Source of the DNA: Prosapia bicincta
Lineage: Eukaryota; Arthropoda; Insecta; Hemiptera; Cercopidae
NCBI GenBank assembly: GCA_036971475.1
Contig: JBAIZL010000002.1
Span: forward strand, 53,011,229-53,075,228
DNA: 64,000 bases
Direction: 5' to 3'
How positions within the stretch are numbered: the first letter of the stretch is position 1; every line of letters starts with the position of its first letter. Made by a program: the position numbers and the translations under genes. Positions 47,088-57,781 of this stretch are shown here, one piece after another. A model generated the notes under the pieces. It was not told the origin of the DNA and did no database searches. It saw nothing but the letters and a program-made list of their open reading frames with translations.

Positions 47088-47801
47088 ATGTCTTCGTACA
47101 GGGTATCCCTTACTGGGGACGAGTCTATACTGAGGAGCGTGCTGTTTCCACCTTTAAGGCTGCACGAAGAAAGCCAGTGGGAAGCGGCTCTATTAGAATT
47201 CACTAAATACAATTCCATACCAAACGTCACCAAAGGTATTAACAACAAATTACACTAAAGCAAAGCGGGTGACGTAAAAAACAATAAAATATACGAGATA
47301 GTATTGCCTACAGGGTCTTACGAAATTGACGAAGTGAACAGAGTGTTACAGAGGTCCATAGGTTACAGCAACTTTTCGCTTACGGCAAATAACAGCCTCC
47401 TTCGATGCGAAATAGTTACTAAATTCAACATACATTTCGATCAACCACATTCTATAGGATCGCTGTTGGGGTTTAAAAGAAACCTCGCACCGAACGAGGA
47501 AAAAAAACCTCATTTAGGCGATGAAGAGGTCAATATTATAAATGTAAACAACATCGAAATTTCCTGTCACATCATAGACGGTACTTACAAAAACGGAAAG
47601 AGGGAACATATTATACATTCGTTTTTTCCATCGGTTCCGCCGGGATATAAAATAATGGAAGTACCACAAAATCTGGTTTACTTGCCGATAAAATTCAGTT
47701 TGATTTCAGAAGTCGTAGTGAGAGTGCTTGACCAAGACGGGGATCCAGTTGATTTTAGAGGAGAAACTATAAGCATCAGGTTGCATATAAAACGCGTATG
47801 A
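47088..47801 (+). pseudogene. mCP: Penton-like minor capsid protein
   Basis: Predicted single jelly-roll protein forming the capsid vertices. Family landmarks in order: ESILRSVLFPPLRL, LEFTKYNSIPN, LPTGSYEIDEVN, NNSLLRCEI, HSIGSLLGFKR, HSFFPSVPPGYKIMEVP and FRGETISIRLHI. About 237 codons, normal for Polintons. A single nonsense codon, TAA at 47256-47258 after NNKLH, interrupts an otherwise intact frame. The last codons overlap the next small ORF by ATGA. Confidence 0.88.
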
Positions 47802-48031
47802 GTATGGGCTTAGACTTTATTAACGATACTCTTGGTGGAACGAAATTAAGTTCTTGTGAACAGATAGAAAGGATAACAAGTGAGAACAAGACGTTTCTAG
47901 GAAGAATAGGTTTCACAGTTCTTAACGATGGATATATTAGACATAGGCCACGGTCCGGTGTTCGACGAAACGATTTGGGAGAAGGAGTATCACAGCCACA
48001 ACCCTTACGCTTCATCCAGATTAGGAAATAG
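47798..48031 (+). CDS. Small ORF between penton and major capsid genes
   Basis: Starts inside the penton stop (ATGA overlap) and encodes MSMGLDFINDTLGG..., then SENKTFLGRIGFTVL. From 47928 it overlaps the major capsid gene in another frame, so only the first 43 residues or so look genuinely coding. A short ORF in this place occurs in related elements as far as I recall; its function is unknown. The extension into the capsid gene may reflect a lost stop codon. Confidence 0.45.
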   Translation: MSMGLDFINDTLGGTKLSSCEQIERITSENKTFLGRIGFTVLNDGYIRHRPRSGVRRNDLGEGVSQPQPLRFIQIRK

Positions 48032-49141
48032 CGACGAAATCCGTATTCCTATTCAATCGCAAGACGCGTACACTCTGCCGTCGGAGAGCTACCTGCACAT
48101 CGAAGGAAAGGTGACGAAAAAAGATGGGACTGTGGGAACGGAAGTCCCGTTTGTGAATAACGCGATGTCGTATCACGAGGAGATCAGATATGAAATTTCC
48201 GGTGTTACGGTTGATTCCGTGAAACGCGTGGGAATAACCAGCACTCTAAAAGGCCTAGTATCTCTTTCGGCTCCAGATCGCAACATTATAAGAATGTCCG
48301 GTTGGTTGTACCCTACCGATATTAATGAAAAGCCGAACTCAAAAGGGAATTTTGACTTTTGTATTCCGCTTCAATTGCTGTTGGGGTTTGCAGAGGATTA
48401 CCGTAGAATAATAATGAACGTCCGTCAAGAGTTGGTTCTGATAAGATCTTCTTCAGAGAACGATTGCATAATAGGAGCTACCGGTGCAACCGATGCCACA
48501 TTGGATTGGAAATGCGTTTTGGAAAAGATAGTATGGCGGGTGCCGCACGTGAGATTGTCGGATAAACACAAGGTCAGGCTTTTGAGGTGAACGATGACCA
48601 CGATATCGTGGTACCATTTCGGAGTTGGGAGTTGCACGAATACCCCGTACTGCCGCAAACTCAGAGACATTCATGGACGATAAAAACGTCGAACCAAATG
48701 GAGAAACCAAGATTTGTAATTTTTGCATTTCATACTAACAGGAAGCACGTCATTACAAGACATTCAACTCATTTCGATCATTGCAATCTTAAAAACGTAA
48801 AACTGTTCCTAAACTCGCAGTTTTTCCCGAACGTTAGCGCCGATTTTTCGAAAAAACATTATTCAATGGTGTACGAGATGTACGCTAAGTTTCAATCATC
48901 GTATTACGGTCGTAAGAACGTGCCTCTGTTTTCTCCGGAATCGTATGTGCAATATTCACCAATAGTGGTTATTGATTGTTCGAAACAGAACGAATCTGTG
49001 AAGAGCTCAACAGTTGATATCAGGTTAGAATTTGAGACAGCAGAAAATATTCCTGACAAAACGGCTGCTTACTGTTTGATTTTACACGATACGATAGTAA
49101 ATTATACGCCTCTCACAGGGAGTGTAGAGAGATTGTCGTAG
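47928..49141 (+). pseudogene. MCP: Double-jelly-roll major capsid protein
   Basis: Main capsid building block, homologous to Polinton/adintovirus hexon-like proteins. Landmarks: MDILDIGHGPVFDE, NSDEIRIPIQSQDAYTLP, LLLGFAEDYRRIIMNVR, PHVRLSDKHKV, then RSWELHEYPVLPQTQRHSW, KPRFVIFAFHTNRK, NVKLFLNSQFFPN, VVIDCSKQNESVK and AAYCLILHD. About 404 codons in total. One frameshift at about 48575-48590 separates the two jelly-roll halves (first half 47928-48590, second 48587-49141). No other break is visible, so this is among the best-preserved genes of the element. It is followed by a spacer with its own TATA box at 49180. Confidence 0.92.
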
Positions 49142-49179
49142 AGGTTATTTGTTTTGATCAGTGGGAGGGGGTGGCGATG

Positions 49180-49213
49180 TATATAAGAAAGTCGGATGGA
49201 GTTGTTTTCATTT
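49180..49213 (+). promoter_or_regulatory. Core promoter (TATA + TCATTT)
   Basis: TATATAAG at 49180-49187 and TCATTT at 49208-49213, 28 bases apart; the next ATG is at 49286. Confidence 0.7.
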
Positions 49214-49285
49214 AAAACTTTGATCTCGACCAGTCAAGAACACTTTCCAGACATTCATAGTTAGAAAGGACCTTGAACGCACATA

Positions 49286-50104
49286 ATGAACACATGTAGT
49301 GAGACGGACGCTCCATTAGCGGGTGGTGTCAAGTTGGAAGAAAACGTGGATGATACGGTTTCTAACGAAAGTTCAAAAGAAACTCGTGTAGAAATACCAG
49401 AGTTTAAAGACGTTGACAACGCTCTTACCTCGCCCTATAATAACGCAATACGTCTGACGGAAATTAAAAGGAAAAGGGAAGACGATCTTGAAGATGATAT
49501 AAGCGATATGTTTATCGGTGCTTATCTCCGTGCTTTGTACCCTCTAACAGCGTGCATGGGTAAGAACGTGACCGTAGGGGTTTTTGAGTCTCTGTCTCTT
49601 TCGCCAGGAGTGCTCATCAACCACTCCAAAAGATACATATTGTTTACAGCGGATTCGTTCAAGACGTTTGTCGGCTACTTGAACGTTATTGAAACCTTCC
49701 TAGCCTGTCGAGAAAGCGGAAAGAAGACACGTTTGATATTACCCGGAACAGATATCGAAGTTGACACCGTAAAGATATACGGTAAACACTACGTTCGTAA
49801 TAAAGATTATCATCGGAACGGGCAAAAGATTATGTTGACACCTAGAGATTTTTACGTACTGAATGGTGTGGTTCTTGCCGTTGAAAGGTACTTGGAACAG
49901 TTGAAGTTGTCTGAGGGAAGTATTAGAGACTATGTAGAGGCTTGTTTAAAAGGTGGGATTGGTGAGCCACCAGAGTACGGGTACATTGATTATAGCATAT
50001 ACAACTGGTTGCCTCAAGAGGTTGAACTCAATAGACAGCTGTTGCTTATGTTGGATCACGAAACGAGCGTCGAAGACGAGGAAGGAAGATATCAAGAACG
50101 TTGA
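49286..50104 (+). CDS. Unknown Polinton protein (272 aa), intact
   Basis: One uninterrupted frame with its own TATA/initiator promoter. The first 75 residues are acidic and probably disordered, ending in a basic patch (EIKRKREDD). The rest looks globular: MFIGAYLRALYPLTACMGK, KRYILFTADSFKTFVGYLNV, RLILPGTDIEVDTVKIYGK, ITLT-like MLTPRDFYVLNGVVLAVERY. The C-terminus is acidic. No nuclease, polymerase or capsid motif is evident. The neighbours are also short, single-promoter genes, so 49286-51177 may be an accessory block. I do not recognise the function; the layout suggests a DNA-binding or regulatory protein, but that is only a guess. Confidence 0.65.
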   Translation: MNTCSETDAPLAGGVKLEENVDDTVSNESSKETRVEIPEFKDVDNALTSPYNNAIRLTEIKRKREDDLEDDISDMFIGAYLRALYPLTACMGKNVTVGVFESLSLSPGVLINHSKRYILFTADSFKTFVGYLNVIETFLACRESGKKTRLILPGTDIEVDTVKIYGKHYVRNKDYHRNGQKIMLTPRDFYVLNGVVLAVERYLEQLKLSEGSIRDYVEACLKGGIGEPPEYGYIDYSIYNWLPQEVELNRQLLLMLDHETSVEDEEGRYQER

Positions 50105-50163
50105 ACCGATAACGTCGGGGCAAGATGAGAACGTTACGAGCATTCTTCCTAAGCAGGAAGAGG

Positions 50164-50200
50164 TATAAAAGGCGACAAGGATCGAGACCTATATGCAGTC
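50164..50200 (+). promoter_or_regulatory. Core promoter (TATA + initiator-like)
   Basis: TATAAAAG at 50164-50171 and GCAGTC at 50195-50200 (five of six to TCAKTY), 31 bases apart; the ATG is at 50246. Confidence 0.6.
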
Positions 50201-50245
50201 TGCGTCCGGACGTTTTGGAGATTAGAGGACAAAGAAAAACAAATA

Positions 50246-50722
50246 ATGGAACGATCCGCTTGCGTGTTAGAGCTGCAATGATTTAAAGGAGAGTGTAACG
50301 CGTTTATAGTGAAGGAACTCGTATTATTGGACCTACAATCAAACGCTACCTACACGTTCCTGTTTAAACTGCCTTTCGAATACTCTCCCTTGAGCAATAA
50401 ATACAAGAGAACCAACAATTGGTTGAGTAAGAATTATCATCACATATCGTGGGAGGAAGGGTTCACCGATTACGTAGAGCTTTGTAACGTCATGTTACAC
50501 TACGTGAAACAGTTTGATCTGATATTTACAACGGGTGACGAAAAGGCGAAATGGATTCGTGGTTTCACTTCTGCTGAAGTTATCGATATCGGTTCTTCAA
50601 GAGAATGGACCTTCCTGAGAGGAATCCAGAACGTTTGTAAAAGCGTTATATACCCGCAACACAAAGAAAGTAATTGCGCGCTTCTACGTGCGATGAAAGT
50701 CGCGACAGTCTTAAGACTATGA
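50246..50722 (+). pseudogene. Unknown Polinton protein, one nonsense codon
   Basis: The ATG at 50246 follows a TATA box by 82 bases. In-frame TGA at 50279-50281 comes after 11 codons; the frame then stays open to 50722 (about 158 codons). Landmarks: FIVKELVLLDL, LFKLPFEYSPLSNKYK, NNWLSKNYHHISWEEGF, DLIFTTGDEKAKWI and AEVIDIG. It resembles an uncharacterised family that I associate with arthropod transposons. The alternating FIVKELVLLD and DLIFTTGDEK strings recall a DEDD-type nuclease fold, but the acidic residues are not clear enough to claim activity. Confidence 0.6.
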
Positions 50723-50751
50723 CTACAATAATAAAGGAGGGGGAAACGCAT

Positions 50752-50788
50752 TATATAAACCAACGAGAGCGGTGGCTAGACATCATTT
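50752..50788 (+). promoter_or_regulatory. Core promoter (TATA + TCATTT)
   Basis: TATATAAAC at 50752-50760 and TCATTT at 50783-50788, 31 bases apart; the ATG is at 50842. Confidence 0.7.
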
Positions 50789-50841
50789 CCATATAGACCT
50801 CAGGCAGAGCTACACGATACAGTTACTTCTCCTCCGTAACT

Positions 50842-51177
50842 ATGAACCGCGAAGCAACTTTACAATCGATAATTCAACAGTTTAACTCAAAGTCTAGAGC
50901 TGACGGGTTTCCCATAAAGAAATGTTCAGAAGGTAAAAAGTATTTGGTGCACTACCTCAGAAACGTCTACACTACTTACGGGGAAGCAGTTGTTGCAGCG
51001 CTCGGAGGTTTCTCATACAAGGAAGGAGAAGACCTGAAATTCCAGATATTCCTACCTAGACGTTTCATCACGCTATTGGCGAACATGGATTTGGATGAGG
51101 TGGGTGCCGGCGAATTTGACATAGTCTCCAACGGACCGTCCGGATGTGGGTCCACCGAACTGACTTTGCATCAGTAG
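50842..51177 (+). CDS. Small unknown protein (111 aa), possibly nucleic-acid binding
   Basis: Intact frame with its own promoter. Core strings are GKKYLVHYLRNVYTTYGE, AVVAALGGF and FQIFLPRRF, followed by an acidic tail. The pattern of a short basic strand, TxYG, a hydrophobic strand and (V/I)FLPRRF resembles small proteins found near arthropod transposons that I suspect have an OB-like fold; that is inference. It is the last gene before the right TIR. Confidence 0.6.
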   Translation: MNREATLQSIIQQFNSKSRADGFPIKKCSEGKKYLVHYLRNVYTTYGEAVVAALGGFSYKEGEDLKFQIFLPRRFITLLANMDLDEVGAGEFDIVSNGPSGCGSTELTLHQ

Positions 51178-51567
51178 CTATATTAGTCTAAAAAAAAATA
51201 ATTGTATTTTTGTTATAATATAGCGATGTAATTATAAGATGCTATTGTATTTGTTAAAAAAATAAATAAATAAATAAATAAAAATAAAAGTGAAAAAAAA
51301 TAAATAAAAAAATTAATAATAATGTCGCAAGCACTTCTGCTTGTGACTTTTTTCAAAACATCTTCATATGACCTTGACCCACTAACCAACTACTTATTAA
51401 ACAAATATAACACAAGTATGTCGTCATCATCTATACAAGTTCCCAATGACGTCATGAGAAGATATTTTGAAATTTAGTTCAACATTTTTGTTTTGTTAAT
51501 TTTCATGTTTATATATTTGTTTTAAACCTTGTATAATTTTCACAAAGTTCATATTCAATGTCTTGTG
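51178..51567. other. 3' non-coding segment before the right TIR
   Basis: An A-rich tract with several AATAAA signals (51255-51288) is followed by a small hairpin (51327-51342) and, 25 bases later, ACCTTGAC (51370-51377). Confidence 0.6.
51327..51342 (+). terminator. Small hairpin after the last gene
   Basis: CAAGCA, loop CTTC, TGCTTG. It is much shorter than hairpins A-C but also stands before an ACCTTGAC box, so it may be a minimal version of the same 3' module. Confidence 0.3.
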
Positions 51568-52553
51568 CGCACACTGACGATATAGTAAAATATAGGTCAG
51601 CAACGAACTGTGTACGGGATATAATACACACCTTCCTTTTCAAAAACACATGTCAAAATGACGGTAATCAACGGTTTTTACATTGCCCCAACATGCCCGA
51701 ACAAGTTTTTAATTACGTCACACAATCGTGATCACGCGCACGTACACGCAAACGCACAAGCGCGCAGGTAAAGTTTTAAAAACGCTTTTCAATGGTCAGA
51801 GCATGTTTATAACTACGGCAGTTAAATAACTCGAAAACAGAGGTAGGTTTTTAAAAACAATTTATTCTGGCCAAATACCTGTTACAACAAACACAGAGTT
51901 TGAGAAACAAGTGCTAGCACAATGATATGTACACACACACACACACAAGCTCACGAGCGCGGAACCTATCTTAATAAATTAACATGCTTTTACATTTTGT
52001 AACCAGTCAAGATCTGGAGAACAAACTGATAAGACACCGTTCAGTCTTTGCGACTGACACATTTATCGCGAAAATAAACCCATCACCTCGTAACGGATTT
52101 CAACGGCTTTAAAAAATACTTCAACCGTACACACGCGCACACGGACGTTATAGTAAAAATATAGGTCAGCAACGAACTGGGTACGGGATATAATACACAC
52201 GTTCCTTCACAAAAACACATGTCAAAATGACGTCATTCTCTATGAAGTCCTCGGTAATCAACGGTTTTTTACATTGCCCCCCCCCCCAACATGTCCGAAC
52301 ATGCTTTTAATTACGTCACACAACAGTGAACGCGCACACACACTCACACATGTCCACGCATATACACAAACGCACAAGCGCGCCCAAACGCGCACATTTA
52401 ATACCTTCTCCGCCACAACTACATTCACGTTACGCTCCAATAATCGCTGAAACGAACCCCTATTACCTCACGTAACGGTTTTTAACGGAAAATAACGTTT
52501 TTCAAAAAAACAATTGTTACCTTTGTGGCGAAAGTCTGGTTTTGACATCTACT
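51568..52553 (-). repeat. Polinton right terminal inverted repeat
   Basis: Reverse complement of 30909-31882, ending GACATCTACT. The poly-C run and the TATAATACACAC and AACGAACTG blocks appear twice, matching the X1/X2 repetition on the left. Confidence 0.93.
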
Positions 52554-52559
52554 AACGAT
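52554..52559. repeat. Polinton target-site duplication, right
   Basis: AACGAT, identical to 30903-30908. Confidence 0.95.
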
Positions 52560-54393
52560 AAACCATTAAAAAATATTGGCTTAACAAAGAAAAAGATTCA
52601 TAGTCCATGTTTTGGAGAAAAAAAGTATATCCTTGACAAATAAACAATATAAATATCGTTTAATAGCCTGTTAACACAATATTAAAGTGAAAATAATATT
52701 AAAATAATATATTATTATGTTAATTTTACAGTTATTAACCACCACTAGAGTGTCAGGAGTGTACAATATATTTTTAGGACAACAAAGTATTATTAGTCTA
52801 GTAAATGTTTGATGGAATGTTATGCATTTGTAAAAAAGCGTCTGTAGTGAAATGTTTCAGATGTGTTTGTTTATTTTAGGTTTTAACGCTTGCTTCTTCA
52901 AGCCAATAAAACGTTATTGAAAAATTAGTGCTGTAATAAACGTGAATCAATCTAATTGTGTGAAAACGAAATATAAAATGAGCTGTTGGATGTAAATTTC
53001 ATTTGTTTACCTCAAAAATTGTTTTTTTCCATTATTAAAAAATAACGATAAATCTATAGCGACAAAGAAGTCATTACAGTATGTCTTAGGAAGTTTTTTT
53101 TTGTTTTCACTATCCCAATAATTAAACTCGTACACTTGTTTAAAATCATATTTTGTAATTAAATGATAACTTTAAATTATTGAAACAATTGTTTAGGTAA
53201 TAATATACACTCCCATCAGCTATGAGGGTAATTATTTTTTTTATGTACTATATTCCTTTAATTCAAAAACAAACATTTAATTTATTTTTTCAGTAAAAGA
53301 TTGATGGAAACAGATTTCCTTTAATTTCAAGAAGTATAACTCGGTAATTTATTGTTATGAAATACAATTGAAGTTCAAAGGTACCTTATGGTACCATATT
53401 ATTCAATGGTACTTATGAATACCTTTGGTATTTCAATAGAAATACTTTTCTTGAGTCTAATAATTATTAGAAAGATTTTATTTAACATTTCATGGTTTCT
53501 TACAATAATGATAAATTTGTAATATCAGATTACTTAAGGAAATTTATAAATTTTTATTGCATTAAAATTACCTTGTATGGACTTCACTTTATAGTCTCTA
53601 CAAACATAACGTAAAAGATTTTTACAAAAGGAATATTTTGATCAATTAAATTACTGGACTTCAGCAATTCTAATGTGCTTATTTCTCTATAAATGCACTT
53701 CGGTTTAAAGACTCTAGTGACCCGATTCGCTACTCTCTCAACTGTAAAAATATTCATAGTATTTAAGGCATAAGGGCATTGCCAGCAAATAAAATTGCAA
53801 GTGCTTCACTTTTACAATATATTGTGCTACTCGACCGATAAATTGGACTTTTAAACCCTTATAAAACCTCCTTCCTAGCAGTGATATTACAATGAATAAT
53901 TATTTTTCAAGAAGTTCAAGTAAAAACACTTGTAGCTGGTCAAGCTACTTGAAGTTAAATATAAAATTTTTGCTTTTGTAACAGAGAAATATTAAAAAAT
54001 GTAAACATAACAACCTGAAAAAACTGGATGTTTTTCATAAAGCACTTTTATAAATATAAACACATACTCAATTTATTCCTATGTTATTTCCCATAGTATT
54101 TAGTCTGCTCTATCAAAAGATATTATCCAATACAGTAGGCATCCATGAAAGACGGTGAAGACATAGTACATGTGCTACAGATATTAATTCCAAAGCTAAA
54201 TTGGAAGTGCGGTAAATCGTCTTACAACAATCAATCAAGCTTATGTTATCTTGTCTTAAATTTGGTAAACCTGAATCCTGTACGCGCCAGATGAGTCCTA
54301 ACGTGTTAGATATTAGGTTGTACTGTTTAAACAGGCTATATAACCTAAAGCCTCATCTATTTCCATACAGTAGTACACACTTACATATTGGCT

Positions 54394-54397
<4 letters not shown>

Positions 54398-54475
<78 letters not shown>
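54398..54475. repeat. (CA)n(TA)n microsatellite
   Basis: Compound CA then TA run. Confidence 0.95.
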
Positions 54476-54481
<6 letters not shown>

Positions 54482-56537
54482 CGCGCGCGTGTGTATGTAT
54501 GTGTGTTTGTTTGTGTGTGTGTTGCAACGTCCCTCTACCTCTCCTAACGTCCCTTCCTCCGCAGCACTACGCGGTCGTTTGTTGTTTAATGTTTAAATCC
54601 TTTCTTGCAGAATACTAAAATTTAATTGTTTACAAGAAAAACATATTTATAAACAACCAAAAATCTGCCTATCACCCTGCTGGTAAAACCGTGCTAAACT
54701 CCCAGAGTTAAGTGTATGTTTCCTGCTCGTAGGGCCAAACCCACAACAAGCCTATTCCCGCTGACTACTATTTAAAAACCGTATAAACACTCCTAAATAA
54801 GTTTATCAATGGTGTATGGTCTAAGTATAGTCACACATGTCAAATTAATAGTCAGCTGGAAAGAAACACATTTAGAATAATACACATAATAAACACAGAG
54901 TCTTACCACCTGATGATGATCTGCAGAGACAGCAAGGGAACGTGCAAAATATGATTGTGTTTAAAAATACCTATTTTAAAAGGCTCCTGTGTCCTCTTAA
55001 ACACAATCTGCCAGTAGATAAATCTCTGGACTTTTATTACAAAAAACCAACTAATCTTTAGACTAGCTCATGAAATTAGTAGAGAGAAACTCTTTAAAAC
55101 ATTAGGCTTTATCTATTGCCATTTAATGAAATGTAATTAAATTTGTTTACTGATTTGATAATCATTTTTATATTAGTTGGAAAAAGCTAAACAGTTTTTA
55201 TTGGTTATTTGACACAGGATGGAATGCAAATAATGTTGATTTTTGTGACATATTTAACTCTATTTATTGAAATAAAAAAGAAAATTTATCCTTCAAAGTA
55301 TTACACAATTATATTAGCAAAACAATTCACTGAATTACTTCTTGTTTCTTATGCTTTAAAAAATTATACTTTGCATATAGATTGAATACATTGATATAAA
55401 CATAAAATTATTTTCAAAATTACACATAATAATATTTTATGTCCTATATGGAATTGGTAAATTCATATTTTATGACCTTTAATTTTTAAGTTTATAATAT
55501 TCGAAAATTTCTCCTTTCCTTTAAATAAATGGCTTATGGCCAAAAACCTTTTTGTAAGTTTAATATTCATTATTTTAAATATTCTGAACACATAAATTCA
55601 TTTACTTAGCATACAATTTATTAAAATTTTATAAAGAGTGAAGTCATTGTTTTAAGCTTGCAGATTTGTTTGAATTTAATAAAATTAACTAACTAAATTT
55701 GACGTGACGGTATCGAATAAAGAAAATGACTTGCCAAAGATGTTCCTGCCGGTCCTCGGGGTCCCTCGTCTGGATTCCCTGGTCCTTGGACACCGGAAGT
55801 CGCCATCCCTGGTTCGTCGGTGGTGGTTTCCCTCTATTCGAGCGTCCTGGAGGCTGAGTCTGGAGCCTTCATCCTTGGTGGTCCTGGATGTCGAAAGCGC
55901 TGAGGTTATGGTCCATCTGGCCTGCTGACGGTTTCTACTCGCGGTCCAGCATAGCGTCCCGCGGCACCTCGTGTTAGAAAATTATTACAGACTGTCTCTA
56001 AAGGCTTAGAGACCAAGTATATATAGCGGTGAATTTAACCTACCGCACCCCGCCTGCAAAGTTTGCTATCGCTCGATTTATTCCTTGTACAGGCAAGTCG
56101 GGCAACGAATCTGTTTTAGCTTGCATAGTTTGATAATTAATTTTAGAACACTGAAAAATGTCTATTTTATTTAAACGGCTGTAACTTTTTTGTTTCTTAA
56201 GTTTTTTGAATTCTGTTTTCTCTAATGTTCATTCTAGGTTATTGTGGTTCTTTTAAAATGTCGATGAAAGTTCTACGTGGTTTGGTTCGAAAAATAGCTT
56301 TTTTAGGCACTTAGAATTTTTTCGCTTCACTCTCGATGTTCAAATTTAGTTAGTTATTACAAATTTATTTTATAACATTCTTTAATGTGGCTTAACTATT
56401 CTATTTACTGTTTTATTTAATTTTTCCCTCTTTATTAATTGTATAATTCCCTACTTGATTATTTTAAAAACAGCTTTATTTCTAAAAAACAGGAAATTAC
56501 TTATTTCCCACTTGCGACGGTCCCCAGCCCGTTGCAG

Positions 56538-56549
56538 TGTGTGTCTGTG

Positions 56550-56625
<76 letters not shown>
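56538..56625. repeat. (GT)n(GA)n microsatellite
   Basis: Compound GT then GA run. Confidence 0.95.
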
Positions 56626-56631
<6 letters not shown>

Positions 56632-57767
56632 ACGACGTTTTTATTAATACTTTGTTCTTGACAACCCTACTTATTTCCACCAAAGTGATAACTTCCATAC
56701 ATTACTTATTTTTACGTTGCAGTGAATGATAAAATAATATTCTAAATAATATAAAAAATGTTATTATCGGCGATATTTAAATTTTAGACTAATTGAGTGA
56801 TGATAAAATAACAGGTATTATCAGTAAGATTCGCACTTCTATAGCTAAAGTTCCTTCTTATTTACGTTAAACATCTGCTTTGCATAGTTACTTGTTTTCC
56901 GTTAAAAGAAAATCCCTAACGATCTTACGGCAATTCAGCCTAACTGATTTTAAACATTTTTATCTTCCAAATCAGAGAAAACAGCCATACCTCAACGCAA
57001 ACTATTAGCAAGAGTTTGATTTATAGATAAAATGGTTGCCACTGATGAGGCTATAATTACATCACCGATTATTTTCATCTCAAACAAATTTACCTCGTAT
57101 TTTGAAGGAGGTAGTTTACCACTTAATCACCAGATTTCCTTGCGATTAGTCGGTCAAGTGAAGGACGGGTTTTGGTGGACATTGTAGCTATGCAGCGTCT
57201 ATCACACGACAATAGATACGGGTTCGAGTATGGAGAACAGGGTTCTGGTTATTTGGCTGGGATTCAGTAGGGACAATTTCAAGTAGAAGGGATATTACTT
57301 GCGTAAGACGGGTATGGGTTTTGTTCATGGGGCAACATATATTTAACTACGTTGGAACATGGCTGTCTGATGTATACAACATAAATTGTCTCGAAACAAA
57401 AAATAATATTACTTAGACTAACACAGTTCCTACGAATATTATGCTAATAACAAACATAGATTAGATTATAATATGAGTACCTTACATAATACAGATGACG
57501 TAAATCTTACCAGGGACTTACAAATTTATCTACGACTAGGACTCATAAAATAATCATAAAATATATAAATCGAAATAGCATACAATCAACAAGGCTATTT
57601 AAAACTAGAATACGTTTGACTTACGACTACTACTTAACCAAAACTATTTGAATAATGCACTTAAGGCTAACTAATGTTCCTAAGAACTAGATACAAGAGA
57701 CTTTATTCTACAGCCTAACCTAGTATATGAGGGGAGGTGCAGAGAGGATAGGAAAAGGGCGTAGATT

Positions 57768-57781
57768 ACAGATGTTATGGA
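57768..57781. repeat. LINE target-site duplication, left
   Basis: ACAGATGTTATGGA, repeated exactly at 61335-61348. Confidence 0.9.

Larger units (their letters stand above)
30909..52553 (+). mobile_element. Complete Polinton/Maverick (adintovirus-like) element
   Basis: The element has terminal inverted repeats that begin AGTAGATGTC, a 6-bp target duplication on both sides and the full Polinton gene set. In + strand order: RING protein, unknown, DUF8207, (one minus-strand acidic gene), DNA polymerase B, integrase, packaging ATPase, second DUF8207, fibre-like, BIR, unknown, PLA2-like, protease, penton, small ORF, major capsid, and three unknowns. The presence of both replication and morphogenesis modules means the ancestor could probably form virions. 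Most of the recognisable genes carry at least one frameshift or stop, so this copy cannot act alone. Its length, about 21.6 kb, is normal to slightly long for the group. Confidence 0.97.
52560..57767. other. AT-rich flank between Polinton and LINE
   Basis: No supportable gene. Microsatellites are (CA)n(TA)n at 54398-54475 and (GT)n(GA)n at 56538-56625. A GC-richer island at 55700-55970 has an open frame of 74 codons and, in another frame, a few Gly-Pro triplets, but nothing convincing. Confidence 0.5.

Noticed and set aside
41674..50281. Stop-codon reassignment (several in-frame TGA codons)
   Set aside because: In-frame TAA and TAG also occur, and frameshifts accompany them; decay or sequence error is simpler than a variant code.
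54243..54618. Frames with Thr-His and Ile-Tyr repeats
   Set aside because: Translation of (CA)n(TA)n microsatellite.
55704..55928. Collagen-like exon suggested by Gly-Pro triplets near 55750-55800
   Set aside because: The Gly-X-Y register is lost after a few triplets, and the long frame in the interval is a different one without homology.
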